Position numbers and translations under genes: made by a program. The notes below the pieces were generated by a model that was not told the DNA's origin, did no database searches, and worked only from the letters and a program-made list of their open reading frames with translations. From Microvirga sp. TS319 (lineage in GTDB: Bacteria; Pseudomonadota; Alphaproteobacteria; Rhizobiales; Beijerinckiaceae), in assembly GCF_041276405.1 (NCBI RefSeq), contig NZ_JBGGGT010000002.1, forward strand, positions 2,393,001 through 2,457,000: 64,000 nucleotides of DNA, in the 5' to 3' direction. Positions 23,064-33,756 of this stretch are shown here, piece by piece (position 1 is the first letter of the stretch; each line of letters begins with the position of its first letter).

Positions 23064-24494
23064 ATGATCACTCGCCGCGCCGCCATCGGGGGCCTTGCCA
23101 CGACCCTGATCGGGCTGACCGGGCGGGCGACGGCGCAAGGAGCGGCCCAAGGAACGGCCCAAGGCTCGCAGCCCTCTCCGGCGATCGAGGGCCAGAAGGG
23201 CAACGGCCCCGGCTGGAACGTCACCGCCAAGCCTCGAAAGATGCGCCTGCTGCCCGACGCGTCCCGGGAGGCCGACCTCTGGACCTTCAACGGCCGATTG
23301 GCGCCTGCCTTCAGGATCAAGCATGGAGCAGAGGTGCGGCTGTCCCTCATCAACGAAGCACCCCAGCCCCTGTCCCTGCATTTTCACGGCGTCCGAGGAC
23401 CGAATGACATGGATGGCGTAGGAGGGTTCTCGTTTCACGCTCTCCGCAACAGCGCCGATGGCAGAGGCGTATTCACGCAAGAACCTGTTTGGCCAGGCCA
23501 GCGCTTTGATTATCTCTTTACCCCTCCCGACCCCGGCACCTTCCTGATCCGCCCCTGCATCCTGGGCAAGAGCGCCGAGCCTATGGAGCGGGGCCTGTCG
23601 GGTCTGCTGGTCGTCGAGGAAACCAACCCTCCTGAGGTCGATCAGGATATTGCCCTGCTCGTGGACGACTGGGCCCTTGCGGACGACGGGAGTCTTGCTC
23701 TCGGAGATCCCGCTCCCGCAGGACGGCTGGGCAGCGTCCTGACCGCCAATGGCAAACCCGCTCCACAGCGGATCGAGGCCGCGCCCGGCGGGCGCGTCCG
23801 CCTCCGGCTCGCCAATGCCTGCAACGCCCGGATCATGCGGCTCGGCCTCGAAGGACTGAACGCCTGCGTGATCGCCGTCGACGGGCAGCCCTCCAGCACC
23901 TTCGAGCCCCTGAAGGCGTCCCTGCCCTTCGCGCCCGGAAACCGTTACGACCTGCTCGTCGACCTGCCGCGGGAGACCGGCTCTGCCGGGACCGTGAGCG
24001 CCCTGATCGGCAACGGATTCCCGCTCCTGGAGATCGTCGCGGCGGGCGACAGGCGCGAGCCCTTGCGTCCGGTCGCTCCCCTGCCGGCCAATCCGAGGCT
24101 CCCGGAGGCCATCAGGCTCCAGAGCGCCGCCCGCAAGGACGTGGCGATCACGGGAGACCCGAGACGCCCCGATGCCCCCTGGGCCGTCAACGGAGCCCAG
24201 GGCCAGCCGTCGAATCCGCCGCTCGTGAAGGTCGGTCGCGGGACGCCCGTGGTCCTGGCGCTCAGGAACGAGACCGGCTACGTCCAGCCCCTGCACCTGC
24301 ACGGGCACGCGTTCCGGCTTCTGCACGCGCTCGACGACGGCTGGGAGCCCTATTGGCTCGACACGGTGCAGGTCCCGGAGAACAAGACGGTCCGGATCGC
24401 CTTCGTGGCCGACAATCCCGGCAAGTGGCTCCTCGCCTCGACGGTCATGGAGCGGTTCGATGCGGGCCTGTGGACCTGGATCGAGGTCAGTTGA
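23064..24494 (+). CDS. multicopper-oxidase-fold protein with incomplete copper ligands (Tat-exported)
   Basis: A 476-residue periplasmic cupredoxin-fold protein. The N-terminus MITRRAAIGGLATTLIGLTG has a twin-arginine-type signal ending in ATAQG. The first ligand motif LHFHGVRG (near 95) and the third QPLHLHGHAF (near 410) are present. At the second site, where oxidases have HSH, it reads TFLIRPCILG. At the C-terminal site, where HCHxxxHxxxxM is expected, it reads WLLASTVMERFDAGLW with no His or Cys. The type 1 and trinuclear centres thus look incomplete. It may bind a single metal, or work structurally like E. coli SufI/FtsP, rather than as an oxidase. Confidence 0.8.
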   Translation: MITRRAAIGGLATTLIGLTGRATAQGAAQGTAQGSQPSPAIEGQKGNGPGWNVTAKPRKMRLLPDASREADLWTFNGRLAPAFRIKHGAEVRLSLINEAPQPLSLHFHGVRGPNDMDGVGGFSFHALRNSADGRGVFTQEPVWPGQRFDYLFTPPDPGTFLIRPCILGKSAEPMERGLSGLLVVEETNPPEVDQDIALLVDDWALADDGSLALGDPAPAGRLGSVLTANGKPAPQRIEAAPGGRVRLRLANACNARIMRLGLEGLNACVIAVDGQPSSTFEPLKASLPFAPGNRYDLLVDLPRETGSAGTVSALIGNGFPLLEIVAAGDRREPLRPVAPLPANPRLPEAIRLQSAARKDVAITGDPRRPDAPWAVNGAQGQPSNPPLVKVGRGTPVVLALRNETGYVQPLHLHGHAFRLLHALDDGWEPYWLDTVQVPENKTVRIAFVADNPGKWLLASTVMERFDAGLWTWIEVS

Positions 24495-25971
24495 GAAGGC
24501 CGCGCAGGACCCCCGGAATGAGTTCGGCCAGATCCTCGGCGATCAGTCCCGGCCCGAAGCTCGCGCCCGCTTCCGCGTGGATCCAGACGCCCGCGGAAGC
24601 GGCCTCGAAGGCAGGCAACCCCTGGGCCATGAGGCCCGCGATAATTCCGCTCAAGGTGTCGCCCGATCCAGCCGTGCCGAGATAAGGCGTGCCGTTTTCG
24701 TTGACGGCCACGCGTCCGTCCGGCGCCGCGATGACCGTGTCCGGCCCCTTGAGCACCACGACCGCGCCCGTGTAGAGGGCGGCGCGACGCGCCCGCTCGA
24801 TTTTCGAGTCCGGATCGAGGAGATCCGGGTGATCCTTGAACAGACGGCTGAACTCGCCGTCATGGGGCGTCAGCACCGTCGGCGCATGGCGGAAAGCCTG
24901 ATGAAGCTCCGTGGCGAGCCCTTCGAAGGATGTCAGCGCATCCGCATCCAGCACGAGGCTGCGGCGGGCCTGGGCCGCCACCGCCACCATGGCGCGGGTG
25001 CCGGAATGGACCCCGAGGGCGGGCCCGAGCACCAGGGCGTTCAGCCGCCGGTCCTGGAGGATGTGATGGAGCCCCTCCGGACCGTCGCAGCCCCGCAGCA
25101 TGACGGCGGTGAGATGGGCCGCGTTGACCCCGAGAGCCTCCGGGGGCGAAGCCACCGTGACGAGGCCCGACCCGATCCGCAAGGCCGCCCGGGCCGCCAG
25201 CCGCGCCGCGCCCGTCCGCGTCGCGCCGCCCGAAAGAACGAGGGTGTGGCCCCGGTCGTATTTATGGGAGCCGAGCTCGGGCCGGGGCAGCTTGTGGAGC
25301 CACAGCGCGGGAGCATTCGCGAAAAGCCTCCCGCCGACCGCCTGGAGGATCTCCCGGCCGATGCCGATATCGGCCACCTCCACGCGCCCGCAGAAGGTCC
25401 GGCCCGGCATCAGGACGTGACAGGGCTTGCGGGCCGCGAAGGTCACCGTCCGGACCGCCCTGGCCGCGATGCCCCGCACCCGGCCCGTCGCGCCGTCCAG
25501 CCCCGAGGGCAGGTCGACGGCGAGGACGGGTCTGCCGGAGGCGTTCATGCGGTCGACCGCGAGATGGGCCGCACCGTCGAGATCCCGCGCAAGCCCCGTG
25601 CCGAACAGCGCGTCGACGATCAGGTCGGCCTCGGAGAACGGCAGGGTCTCGACCGGCTCGATACGCCCCTGCCAATCCTTTGCCGCGAGGGCGGCATCGC
25701 CCGAGAGCCGCTCGACGCTTCCGAGCAGGCCGAGCGAGACCCGATGGCCCTGCTCGGCCAGGAGCGTCGCGACGATAAAGCCGTCACCCCCGTTCTGGCC
25801 GGGGCCCGCGGCGACGATCACGCGCGCCTCTTTCGTGAGCATCTCCGCTGCCGCCCGGGCGACGGCGCGGCCCGCTCGCCGCATGAGTTCGATACCGGAA
25901 ATCCCAGACTCGATGGTCCGGGCATCCGCTTGTTTCATGTCCGGGGGCGTGAGGATGAGTTCAGGAGGCAT
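24487..25971 (-). CDS. nnr: bifunctional NAD(P)HX epimerase / ADP-dependent NAD(P)HX dehydratase
   Basis: A 494-residue metabolite-repair enzyme that restores hydrated NADH and NADPH. The N-terminal YjeF/epimerase half carries AAGPGQNGGDGFIVATLLAE and ADLIVDALFGTGLARDLDG. The C-terminal ribokinase-like dehydratase half carries TVLTPHDGEFSRLF, VVLKGPDTVIAAPDGRVAVN and the catalytic NENGTPYLGTAGSGDTLSGI. ATG 25971 (MPPELILTPPDMKQADARTI) fits homologues; an upstream frame adds a poorly matching leader. It converges with and overlaps the multicopper gene by 8 bases. Confidence 0.93.
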   Translation of the reverse strand: MPPELILTPPDMKQADARTIESGISGIELMRRAGRAVARAAAEMLTKEARVIVAAGPGQNGGDGFIVATLLAEQGHRVSLGLLGSVERLSGDAALAAKDWQGRIEPVETLPFSEADLIVDALFGTGLARDLDGAAHLAVDRMNASGRPVLAVDLPSGLDGATGRVRGIAARAVRTVTFAARKPCHVLMPGRTFCGRVEVADIGIGREILQAVGGRLFANAPALWLHKLPRPELGSHKYDRGHTLVLSGGATRTGAARLAARAALRIGSGLVTVASPPEALGVNAAHLTAVMLRGCDGPEGLHHILQDRRLNALVLGPALGVHSGTRAMVAVAAQARRSLVLDADALTSFEGLATELHQAFRHAPTVLTPHDGEFSRLFKDHPDLLDPDSKIERARRAALYTGAVVVLKGPDTVIAAPDGRVAVNENGTPYLGTAGSGDTLSGIIAGLMAQGLPAFEAASAGVWIHAEAGASFGPGLIAEDLAELIPGVLRGLLN

Positions 25972-26117
25972 TCGGACCCTCGAAATTGCCGGATAAAGAC
26001 CCTTTGCCGATGAAAGCCGCACATGCACAAACTTTGAGCAAGAACTGCCCCCCGGAGATGCAATTGCGCCCGATTTGAATCGTTGAATCCATGGAAGGCG
26101 CCCTGTGCTGGTGCTAA

Positions 26118-26489
<372 letters not shown>

Positions 26490-26555
26490 ACGCGCCAACT
26501 CAAGCCGAGGCTTCAAGGCCGAGGACTATCTTAAGGGCAGAAGAGGACCAGCACC

Positions 26556-27965
26556 ATGCAGACCGCCAAGGATGTGCTCAAGGCGATCAAAGATAACGAC
26601 GTGAAGTACGTCGACTTCCGTTTCACGGATCCGCGCGGCAAGTGGCAGCACGTGACCTTCGACGTCTCGATGGTCGACGAGGAAATGTTCGCCGACGGCA
26701 TCATGTTCGACGGCTCCTCCATCGCCGGCTGGAAGGCGATCAACGAGTCCGACATGACCCTCATGCCCGATCCGACGACGGCGCAGATGGACCCGTTCTT
26801 CTCGGCCTCCACCCTGACGATCAACTGCGATATTCTCGAGCCCGCCACGGGCGAGCCCTATAACCGCGATCCGCGCGGCATCGCCAAGAAGGCCGAGGCC
26901 TATCTTCGCTCCACCGGCATCGCCGATACGGTCTATGTCGGCCCCGAGGCCGAGTTCTTCGTGTTCGACGACGTGAAGTTCATGGCCGACCCCTACAATA
27001 CCGGCTTCAGGCTCGACGCGTCGGAACTTCCGACCAACGGCGACACGGCCTATGAAGGCGGCAACCTCGGTCACCGCATCCCGATCAAGGGCGGCTACTT
27101 CCCGGTTCCCCCGCTGGATTCGGCCCAGGACATGCGCGGCGAAATGCTGGCGGCCATGAAGTCCATGGGCGTGACGGTCGAGAAGCACCACCACGAGGTG
27201 GCCTCCGCCCAGCACGAACTCGGCACGAAGTTCAACACGCTCGTCCGCACCGCCGACGAGATGCAGATCTACAAGTACTGCATCCACAACGTCGCCCAGT
27301 CCTACGGCAAGACGGCCACCTTCATGCCGAAGCCGGTCTACGGCGACAACGGCTCGGGCATGCACGTGCACCAGTCCCTTTGGAAGGACGGCAAGCCTAT
27401 CTTCGCCGGCAATAAATATGCCGATCTGAGCCAGGAATGCCTGTGGTACATCGGCGGCATCATCAAGCACGCCAAGGCGCTCAACGCCTTCACCAACCCG
27501 TCGACGAACTCCTACAAGCGTCTCGTCCCGGGCTATGAGGCTCCGGTCCTGCTCGCCTACTCGGCGCGCAACCGTTCGGCATCCTGCCGCATTCCGTGGA
27601 CCACCTCTCCGAAGGCCAAGCGGGTCGAGATCCGCTTCCCCGATCCGACCGCCAACCCCTATCTCGCTTTCACGGCGATCATGATGGCGGGCCTCGACGG
27701 CATCCTGAACAAGATCGATCCCGGCCAGGCGATGGACAAGGATCTCTACGACCTGCCCCCGAAGGAACTCAAGAAGATCCCGACGGTCTGCGGCTCCCTG
27801 CGCGAAGCCCTCGCCAGCGTCGACAAGGACCGCGCCTTCCTCAAGGCCGGCGGCGTCTTCACGGACGACTTCATCGACAGCTATATCGAGCTGAAGATGA
27901 CGGAGGTCGCCCGCTTCGAGATGACCCCGCACCCGGTCGAGTTCCAGATGTACTATTCCGTCTGA
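26556..27965 (+). CDS. glnA: glutamine synthetase type I
   Basis: A 469-residue dodecameric enzyme that makes glutamine from glutamate, ammonia and ATP. Signatures: [17 protein letters not shown], the metal-binding [16 protein letters not shown], the ATP-binding segment [38 protein letters not shown], and DLYDLPPKE containing the Tyr adenylylated by GlnE. Length is typical. It is co-transcribed with glnB. Confidence 0.98.
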   Translation: MQTAKDVLKAIKDNDVKYVDFRFTDPRGKWQHVTFDVSMVDEEMFADGIMFDGSSIAGWKAINESDMTLMPDPTTAQMDPFFSASTLTINCDILEPATGEPYNRDPRGIAKKAEAYLRSTGIADTVYVGPEAEFFVFDDVKFMADPYNTGFRLDASELPTNGDTAYEGGNLGHRIPIKGGYFPVPPLDSAQDMRGEMLAAMKSMGVTVEKHHHEVASAQHELGTKFNTLVRTADEMQIYKYCIHNVAQSYGKTATFMPKPVYGDNGSGMHVHQSLWKDGKPIFAGNKYADLSQECLWYIGGIIKHAKALNAFTNPSTNSYKRLVPGYEAPVLLAYSARNRSASCRIPWTTSPKAKRVEIRFPDPTANPYLAFTAIMMAGLDGILNKIDPGQAMDKDLYDLPPKELKKIPTVCGSLREALASVDKDRAFLKAGGVFTDDFIDSYIELKMTEVARFEMTPHPVEFQMYYSV

Positions 27966-28010
27966 CGGGACCCGTTTCCTCCCGGCTGCATTTTTCACCG
28001 CAGCCTTCCT

Positions 28011-28040
28011 GCCGGAGCCCTCGTGGCTCCGGCTTTTTTT
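28011..28040 (+). terminator. rho-independent terminator of glnBA
   Basis: GCCGGAGCC-CTCGT-GGCTCCGGC (9-bp perfect stem) followed by seven T, 46 bases after the glnA stop. Confidence 0.94.
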
Positions 28041-28102
28041 GTGGGTGCGAATTGCTGTCCTACAGTGGCGGCATCGTTCTCGTCATGCCCGGCCCTCCAG
28101 GA

Positions 28103-28813
28103 TCACGCGGCGCCTGTTTCCGCAACGCTCCGGTCGACGGCCCAACTGGAAACCCATCGGCGCCTCAGCGCATCCCCTTCACCCTTGAAGAAGACCTCCA
28201 CGGGCGCTCCGCTCTCCACGCGGTCCGCACGGAAGTGGCGCAGATCCTCACGCAACTCGCACCACGCGACGATGTTGGCGGCCTCCGGGTAATAGATGAG
28301 CGCGATGGGACGGATCGTCCTTTCGGTCCGCCGCCCCTGCTCATCGCGATAGGCGATCGCGAGCTTCCTCTCGTCCCGGATCGCAGCTCTCACCACCGCG
28401 AGGTCGATGCCCGAGCCCGTCCGGGCTGCGGCTCCCCAGGCGTGAAGGGTATCGGCGGCAAGAGCCTGGCGGAGCGGCGGAGGAACGGCTGCGGCGATCT
28501 TCTGGCTGATCCTTTTCGCCGATTGCTCGAGGGCGGCATCGCCGGTGCGCTCCAGGAGCGCGAGGGCCAGCACGATGGCCTCCGTTTCCTCGATGGAGAA
28601 CATGAGCGGCGGCAGATCGAACCCGGCGCGCAGCATGTACCCGATGCCGCGCCCGCCTTGAATCGGAACATTCATGGCCTGCAGCGCCCCGATATCCCGG
28701 TAGATCGACCGCGCCGTCACACCCAGAGTTCGGGCGATCCGCGCCGCCGTCACCGGTTCGTCCGCGATCCGCAGGATCTGGATGATCTCGAACAGCCGGG
28801 AGGCTTTCCGCAT
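28103..28813 (-). CDS. WYL-domain transcriptional regulator (YafY type)
   Basis: A 236-residue protein. The N-terminal winged helix (ASRLFEIIQILRIADEPVTA, ARTLGVTARSIYRDIGALQA) binds DNA. The WYL domain near 130-200 (AIRDERKLAIAYRDEQGRRT, then IRPIALIYYPEAANIVAWCE) probably senses a ligand. It is divergent from the LysE-type exporter, with a palindrome in the shared region, so the exporter is its likely target. Confidence 0.88.
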   Translation of the reverse strand: MRKASRLFEIIQILRIADEPVTAARIARTLGVTARSIYRDIGALQAMNVPIQGGRGIGYMLRAGFDLPPLMFSIEETEAIVLALALLERTGDAALEQSAKRISQKIAAAVPPPLRQALAADTLHAWGAAARTGSGIDLAVVRAAIRDERKLAIAYRDEQGRRTERTIRPIALIYYPEAANIVAWCELREDLRHFRADRVESGAPVEVFFKGEGDALRRRWVSSWAVDRSVAETGAA

Positions 28814-28829
28814 CTGGCCTTCCTTTCAA

Positions 28830-28847
28830 CTGACACAACGCTGTCAG
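28830..28847. promoter_or_regulatory. operator-like palindrome between WYL regulator and LysE exporter
   Basis: CTGACA-CAACGC-TGTCAG is a perfect 6-bp arm inverted repeat, 17 bases from the regulator start and 87 bases from the exporter start. Its place and symmetry fit the binding site of a dimeric regulator. Confidence 0.5.
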
Positions 28848-28933
28848 TAGAGATGCCGACCCTCAAGGCTCATCGGATTGATAAACAACGATCAATGTCG
28901 GATCCGTCATCGGCACGGCTGAGGGCAACTGAC

Positions 28934-29554
28934 ATGACGTATAGCGCGAATCTCGGGCTCTTTCTCACGCTTCTTCTGGGCATCATCATCGTTCCGGGCA
29001 TGGACATGCTCTTCGTCCTCGCCAATGCCCTGACGGGCGGGCGCAGGGCCGGCCTCGCGGCGACGGCGGGCATCATGACGGGAGGGGCGGCGCACACGAT
29101 CTTCGGCGCGCTCGGCGTCGGGCTGATCGCGCGCCTGTCGCCGGCGATCCTGAGCGCCCTGCTCTATGCCGGCGCGGCCTACATGACCTGGATCGGCCTG
29201 ACGCTTCTGCGCAGCTCGATCACGATCGGCGATGTCGGAGCGGCGAAACCGCGATCCCTGTGGGTGGCCTTCCGGCAGGGCGCCGTCACATGCCTTCTCA
29301 ATCCGAAAGCCTATCTCTTCGTGCTCGCGGTCTATCCGCAGTTCCTGCTGCCCCATTACGGGCCGATCTGGCTGCAGGCCCTGGTGATGGGACTTATGAC
29401 GATCGCGATGCAGTTCGCGATCTATGGCGGGCTCGCCATGGCGGCGGGACGCGGCCGGGAACTCCTGGTCTCCAGCCCACGCGCCACCGCAATGATCAGC
29501 CGCCTCGCCGGAATCCTGCTCATCGGCATCGCGATCGCCACGGCCCTGCGCTAG
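28934..29554 (+). CDS. LysE/RhtB-family amino-acid exporter
   Basis: A 206-residue inner-membrane protein with about six helices. MTYSANLGLFLTLLLGIIIV is followed by PGMDMLFVLANALTGGRRAG, which includes the family's PG(P/M)(D/N) motif, and by GIMTGGAAHTIFGALGVGLI and NPKAYLFVLAVYPQF (the conserved NPK). It probably exports an amino acid or homoserine lactone-like solute. ATG 28934 follows GAGGG; ATG 28893 is an alternative. The stop codon TAG is the first base triplet of an R1 repeat. Confidence 0.87.
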   Translation: MTYSANLGLFLTLLLGIIIVPGMDMLFVLANALTGGRRAGLAATAGIMTGGAAHTIFGALGVGLIARLSPAILSALLYAGAAYMTWIGLTLLRSSITIGDVGAAKPRSLWVAFRQGAVTCLLNPKAYLFVLAVYPQFLLPHYGPIWLQALVMGLMTIAMQFAIYGGLAMAAGRGRELLVSSPRATAMISRLAGILLIGIAIATALR

Positions 29555-29671
29555 CCCATCGTGCGGAAAAGTGGATCCGGTTTTCCGCTCGCAACGATGC
29601 GCTTCTCTAGGAGTGGAGCATCGGATTGGATCCCAAAAGTGGATTCCACTTTTCACGTCCGATGCTCTAGC
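29552..29671 (+). repeat. R1-R2 composite palindromic repeat
   Basis: R1: TAGCCCATCGTGCGGAAAAG...CAACGATGCGCT. Then a spacer TCTCTAGGAGTG, then R2: GAGCATCGGATTGGATCCCA...CACGTCCGATGCTCTAG. The organisation is the same as at 62,983-63,101. A further partial R1 begins at once (CTAGCGCATCGTGCGG, 29668-29684). Confidence 0.9.
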
Positions 29672-29854
29672 GCATCGTGCGGAACCGGCGGATGCCGCGC
29701 CTTCCTGCCGGACACTCCCGATGCCCGGCTTATTTGCCGCACGCAGAGGAATATGGCGGCGCTACCTAGGAAAAGCGGTCTCGAATCAGGAACGTATCCT
29801 CGCCTTTCGGAGTTACCCAGCCCGGAGCGGCCTTATCGACTGGCCGCGTCCTTG

Positions 29855-29901
29855 AGAGCATCGAACGCGAAAAGCCGAGTCCGCTTTTTCGCACGATGCG
29901 C
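29855..29901. repeat. R1-type palindromic repeat upstream of the DUF1236 gene
   Basis: GAGCATCGAACGCGAAAAGC...TTTTTCGCACGATGCGC; the arms pair across a CGAGTCC-type centre. It lies 44 bases before the DUF1236 start and would be in its leader or promoter. Confidence 0.75.
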
Positions 29902-29944
29902 GTGTCTCAAGAACACCCTGATGGCTTTAGAGGAGTAGAGAACC

Positions 29945-30289
29945 ATGAAGAGCGCTATGATCGCAGTTGCGGCCGCTTTCGGCCTTTTGGCCGCTGTTCC
30001 GGCCAGCGCCCAGACGGCCGTGACGACCACGGAGACCACCGGCTCCATCACCATCGCGCCGGAAAAGCGCACCATCATCCATGAGCGCCTCGGCTCGACG
30101 AAGCCCGTGACCGTGAAGGAGAAGGTGACCGTGGGCGCGACGGTTCCTGGCACCGTCGAGTTGCAGACGGTTCCCGACACCATCGTGTCCGACATCCCGT
30201 CCGTGAAGGGCTACAGCTATTTCGTCTACAATAACGACGTCGTCTTTGTGGATCCCAAGACCCGCAAGGTCGTGACCATCGTCCAGTAA
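29945..30289 (+). CDS. DUF1236-family exported protein
   Basis: A 114-residue protein with a Sec signal peptide (MKSAMIAVAAAFGLLAAVPA, cleavage after ASA). The mature part has the DUF1236 pattern: VKEKVTVGATVPGTVELQTV, then VPDTIVSDIPSVKGYSYFV and VFVDPKTRKVVTIVQ. The family is abundant in rhizobial envelopes and has no proven function. AGAGGAG lies upstream of the start. Confidence 0.85.
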   Translation: MKSAMIAVAAAFGLLAAVPASAQTAVTTTETTGSITIAPEKRTIIHERLGSTKPVTVKEKVTVGATVPGTVELQTVPDTIVSDIPSVKGYSYFVYNNDVVFVDPKTRKVVTIVQ

Positions 30290-30303
30290 GCGTCTCGCAT
30301 CGC

Positions 30304-30371
30304 GATGCCGTCCGGCAACGGACGGCATCGCCGCAGGCAAACAAAAAGGCCCGGGTTTCCCCGGGCCTTTT
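30304..30371. terminator. hairpin and bidirectional terminator between convergent genes
   Basis: A first hairpin GATGCCGTCCG-GCAA-CGGACGGCATC (30304-30329) follows the DUF1236 stop. Then AAAAAGGCCCGGG-TTTC-CCCGGGCCTTTT (30343-30370) has A and T tracts on both sides and can end transcription from both the DUF1236 gene and the porin gene. Confidence 0.85.
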
Positions 30372-30392
30372 CTGTCGCGGATGCGACGGATC

Positions 30393-31052
30393 TTAGTAGG
30401 TGCCGAAGCGGTAGTTCAGGCCGGCGCGAACCACACCGAAATCGGTGTCGCCGGTGCTGACCGTGCCAACGCCCGGGACCGTGAAGTCGTCGCTGTTGAG
30501 CTTCACGTACAGGCCTTCGAGCTTGGCCGAGAGGTTGTTGGTGATGGCGTACTCGATGCCGCCGCCGACCGTCCAGCCGTTGCGGTTGTCCGCGAACGCC
30601 CAGCCGCCGGTGGCGTAGATCAGAGCGCGGTCGAACGCGACGCCGACGCGGCCGCGAACCGTGCCGAACCAGTCGCCCGAATCACGGGTGATCAGGCCGC
30701 CGCCAAGACCGGTGAAGTCGTAGGTGGTGCTGCCGAAATCGGCCCACTGCAGGTCGCCTTCCACGCCGACCACGAAGGAGCCCATCTGGTAGTTGTAGCC
30801 GACCTGAGCGCCGCCCACGAAGCTCGCGTCGTTGTCGCTGTCGGCGAGGATGGTGTCGCCGCCGAACACGAGATCGTCATCGCCGTTGTTGAAGCCGACG
30901 CCGGCGTTCACACCGACGTAGAAACCGGTCCAGGTGAAGACCGGAACGGCAGCCACGATCGGAGCCGGAGCGCGGCGGGACGGGAGGTCGGCAGCCATCG
31001 CGCCAGCGGTGAGGCCGAGAAGAGCAACCGAGGAGAGAAGAATCTTTTTCAT
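30393..31052 (-). CDS. Omp25/Omp31-like outer-membrane beta-barrel protein
   Basis: A 219-residue protein with signal peptide MKKILLSSVALLGLTAGAMA, then ADLPSRRAPAPIVAA and FTWTGFYVGVNAGVGF, the typical N-terminus of rhizobial Omp25-like porins. Alternating beta strands follow and it ends in VVRAGLNYRFGTY, with an aromatic residue last as needed for BAM-mediated insertion. ATG 31052 gives the best signal peptide; ATG 31064 adds four residues. Confidence 0.92.
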   Translation of the reverse strand: MKKILLSSVALLGLTAGAMAADLPSRRAPAPIVAAVPVFTWTGFYVGVNAGVGFNNGDDDLVFGGDTILADSDNDASFVGGAQVGYNYQMGSFVVGVEGDLQWADFGSTTYDFTGLGGGLITRDSGDWFGTVRGRVGVAFDRALIYATGGWAFADNRNGWTVGGGIEYAITNNLSAKLEGLYVKLNSDDFTVPGVGTVSTGDTDFGVVRAGLNYRFGTY

Positions 31053-31362
31053 TGATTTATCCATTCGCGAAGAACGCTATGGCCTCGCTTCTAGTCGAGG
31101 GCAGGCTCGCCGTCTGTCACTTTTGCGCAACAGTGGACAAACCTCGCGATCCTTGGCGCCCGCATCTGGACGCACGGCCGCATCGACGGGACCCGTGACT
31201 GGCCGAACTCCAGCGGGCGGAGCTCCCGCCCTGGACGTAAAGCGTTGTCAACAAAGGACTATATGACGATGGGACGAGGGACGAGCAGCCTCGGGCACAG
31301 GCGCCCGAGGCGGTAAGAAATCATTGACCATGCAGGAAAAGAGCACTTTTCCGGCAGGCCTC
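31053..31362. other. gap with two hairpins, no gene
   Basis: GCCTCGGGC-ACAGGC-GCCCGAGGC lies at 31288-31311 and GGAAAAG-AGCA-CTTTTCC at 31335-31352. Either could stabilise or end the minus-strand hydrolase transcript, but neither has a long T-tract. The rest should hold the porin promoter, which I cannot point to with confidence. Confidence 0.45.
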
Positions 31363-32061
31363 TCAGCCCTCTTCGAGCCACATCCGCATGGCGTGCGCGA
31401 CCCTCTCGGGCTGCTCCAGGCTGGACAGGTGCCCTGCCCCCGGCACGATGACGAGAGAGGCCCATTCGATCATGTCGGCCATCTCGCGGGCGATCTCGGG
31501 AGGCGTGATGGCATCGCCCTCCCCGACGAGAATCAGGGTCGGGATTTCGATTCCGGGCAGCAGGGGCCGGGAATCCGCCCGGTTCATGATCGCGCGCTGC
31601 TGCCTGCCGAAAGCCTCCGCCCCGGTCTCGCGCAACATTCCGGACACGATCGCCCGGAGGTCCCGATCGTTCCGGTGGTCGGGATGCACCAGGCGCGGCC
31701 AGAGCTTTGAATCGATTTCCTCGAAGCGCCCCGCCTGGGCCAGGACGATGAACTGCTCGCGATCCCGGCTCGCTTCGGGCGTATCCGGTCGGGCGCTGGT
31801 GTCGAGGAGCGCGAGACGCTCGATCCGTTCGGGCGCCTGGCGCATGACCTCCATGGCCACGTATCCGCCCATGGAGAGCCCGGCGAGGGCGAAGCGTTGC
31901 GGGGCATCCTTCAGAAGCCGCGCGGCTATTGCAGGAATCGAATCATCTTGCTTATGGTCGGCGACGACAACGTTCCTGCGTCCGGACAAGGCGGCGATCT
32001 GGGCGTCGAACAGGCGCGCCGTGCAGGCCAAACCCGGAATCAGAACCAATGTTTCGGCCAT
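31363..32061 (-). CDS. alpha/beta-hydrolase
   Basis: A 232-residue protein starting MAETLVLIPGLACTARLFDA. The nucleophile elbow LAGLSMGGYVAMEVM holds the catalytic Ser, TLILVGEGDAITPP the acid, and VPGAGHLSSLEQPE the His. It resembles small esterase/carboxylesterase members of the MhpC/3-oxoadipate enol-lactonase group; the substrate cannot be told. ATG 32061 follows GGGAG. It is divergent from rhlE. Confidence 0.85.
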   Translation of the reverse strand: MAETLVLIPGLACTARLFDAQIAALSGRRNVVVADHKQDDSIPAIAARLLKDAPQRFALAGLSMGGYVAMEVMRQAPERIERLALLDTSARPDTPEASRDREQFIVLAQAGRFEEIDSKLWPRLVHPDHRNDRDLRAIVSGMLRETGAEAFGRQQRAIMNRADSRPLLPGIEIPTLILVGEGDAITPPEIAREMADMIEWASLVIVPGAGHLSSLEQPERVAHAMRMWLEEG

Positions 32062-32090
32062 TTCTTCGCTCCCGTGCAAGTTTGCTTGTA

Positions 32091-32118
32091 TTGACAAGCC
32101 CATAGCTTGTCCTATGGT
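32091..32118 (+). promoter_or_regulatory. predicted promoter of the helicase gene with an overlapping palindrome
   Basis: TTGACA (32091-32096), 16-base spacer, TATGGT (32113-32118). A perfect inverted repeat GACAAGC-CCATA-GCTTGTC (32093-32111) fills the space between the -35 and -10, where a repressor would block RNA polymerase. Confidence 0.55.
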
Positions 32119-32235
32119 CCCGCCACACCTTTTACTTGAGCAAGAACCTCAGGTGAAACCAGTCTCGCGCCTGTTTGTTGCCGTAGAGCGCGGCCGGCAC
32201 TGTCAGCGCATCCTACCCCAACGGTATAGAGATTC

Positions 32236-33753
<1,518 letters not shown>

Positions 33754-33756
<3 letters not shown>

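Noticed and set aside
27596..29554. One 652-residue frame fusing the glnA 3' region with the LysE exporter
   Set aside because: The first 440 residues are glnA and WYL-gene DNA in wrong frames, crossing a strong terminator. Only the last 206 residues are a real protein, starting at 28934.
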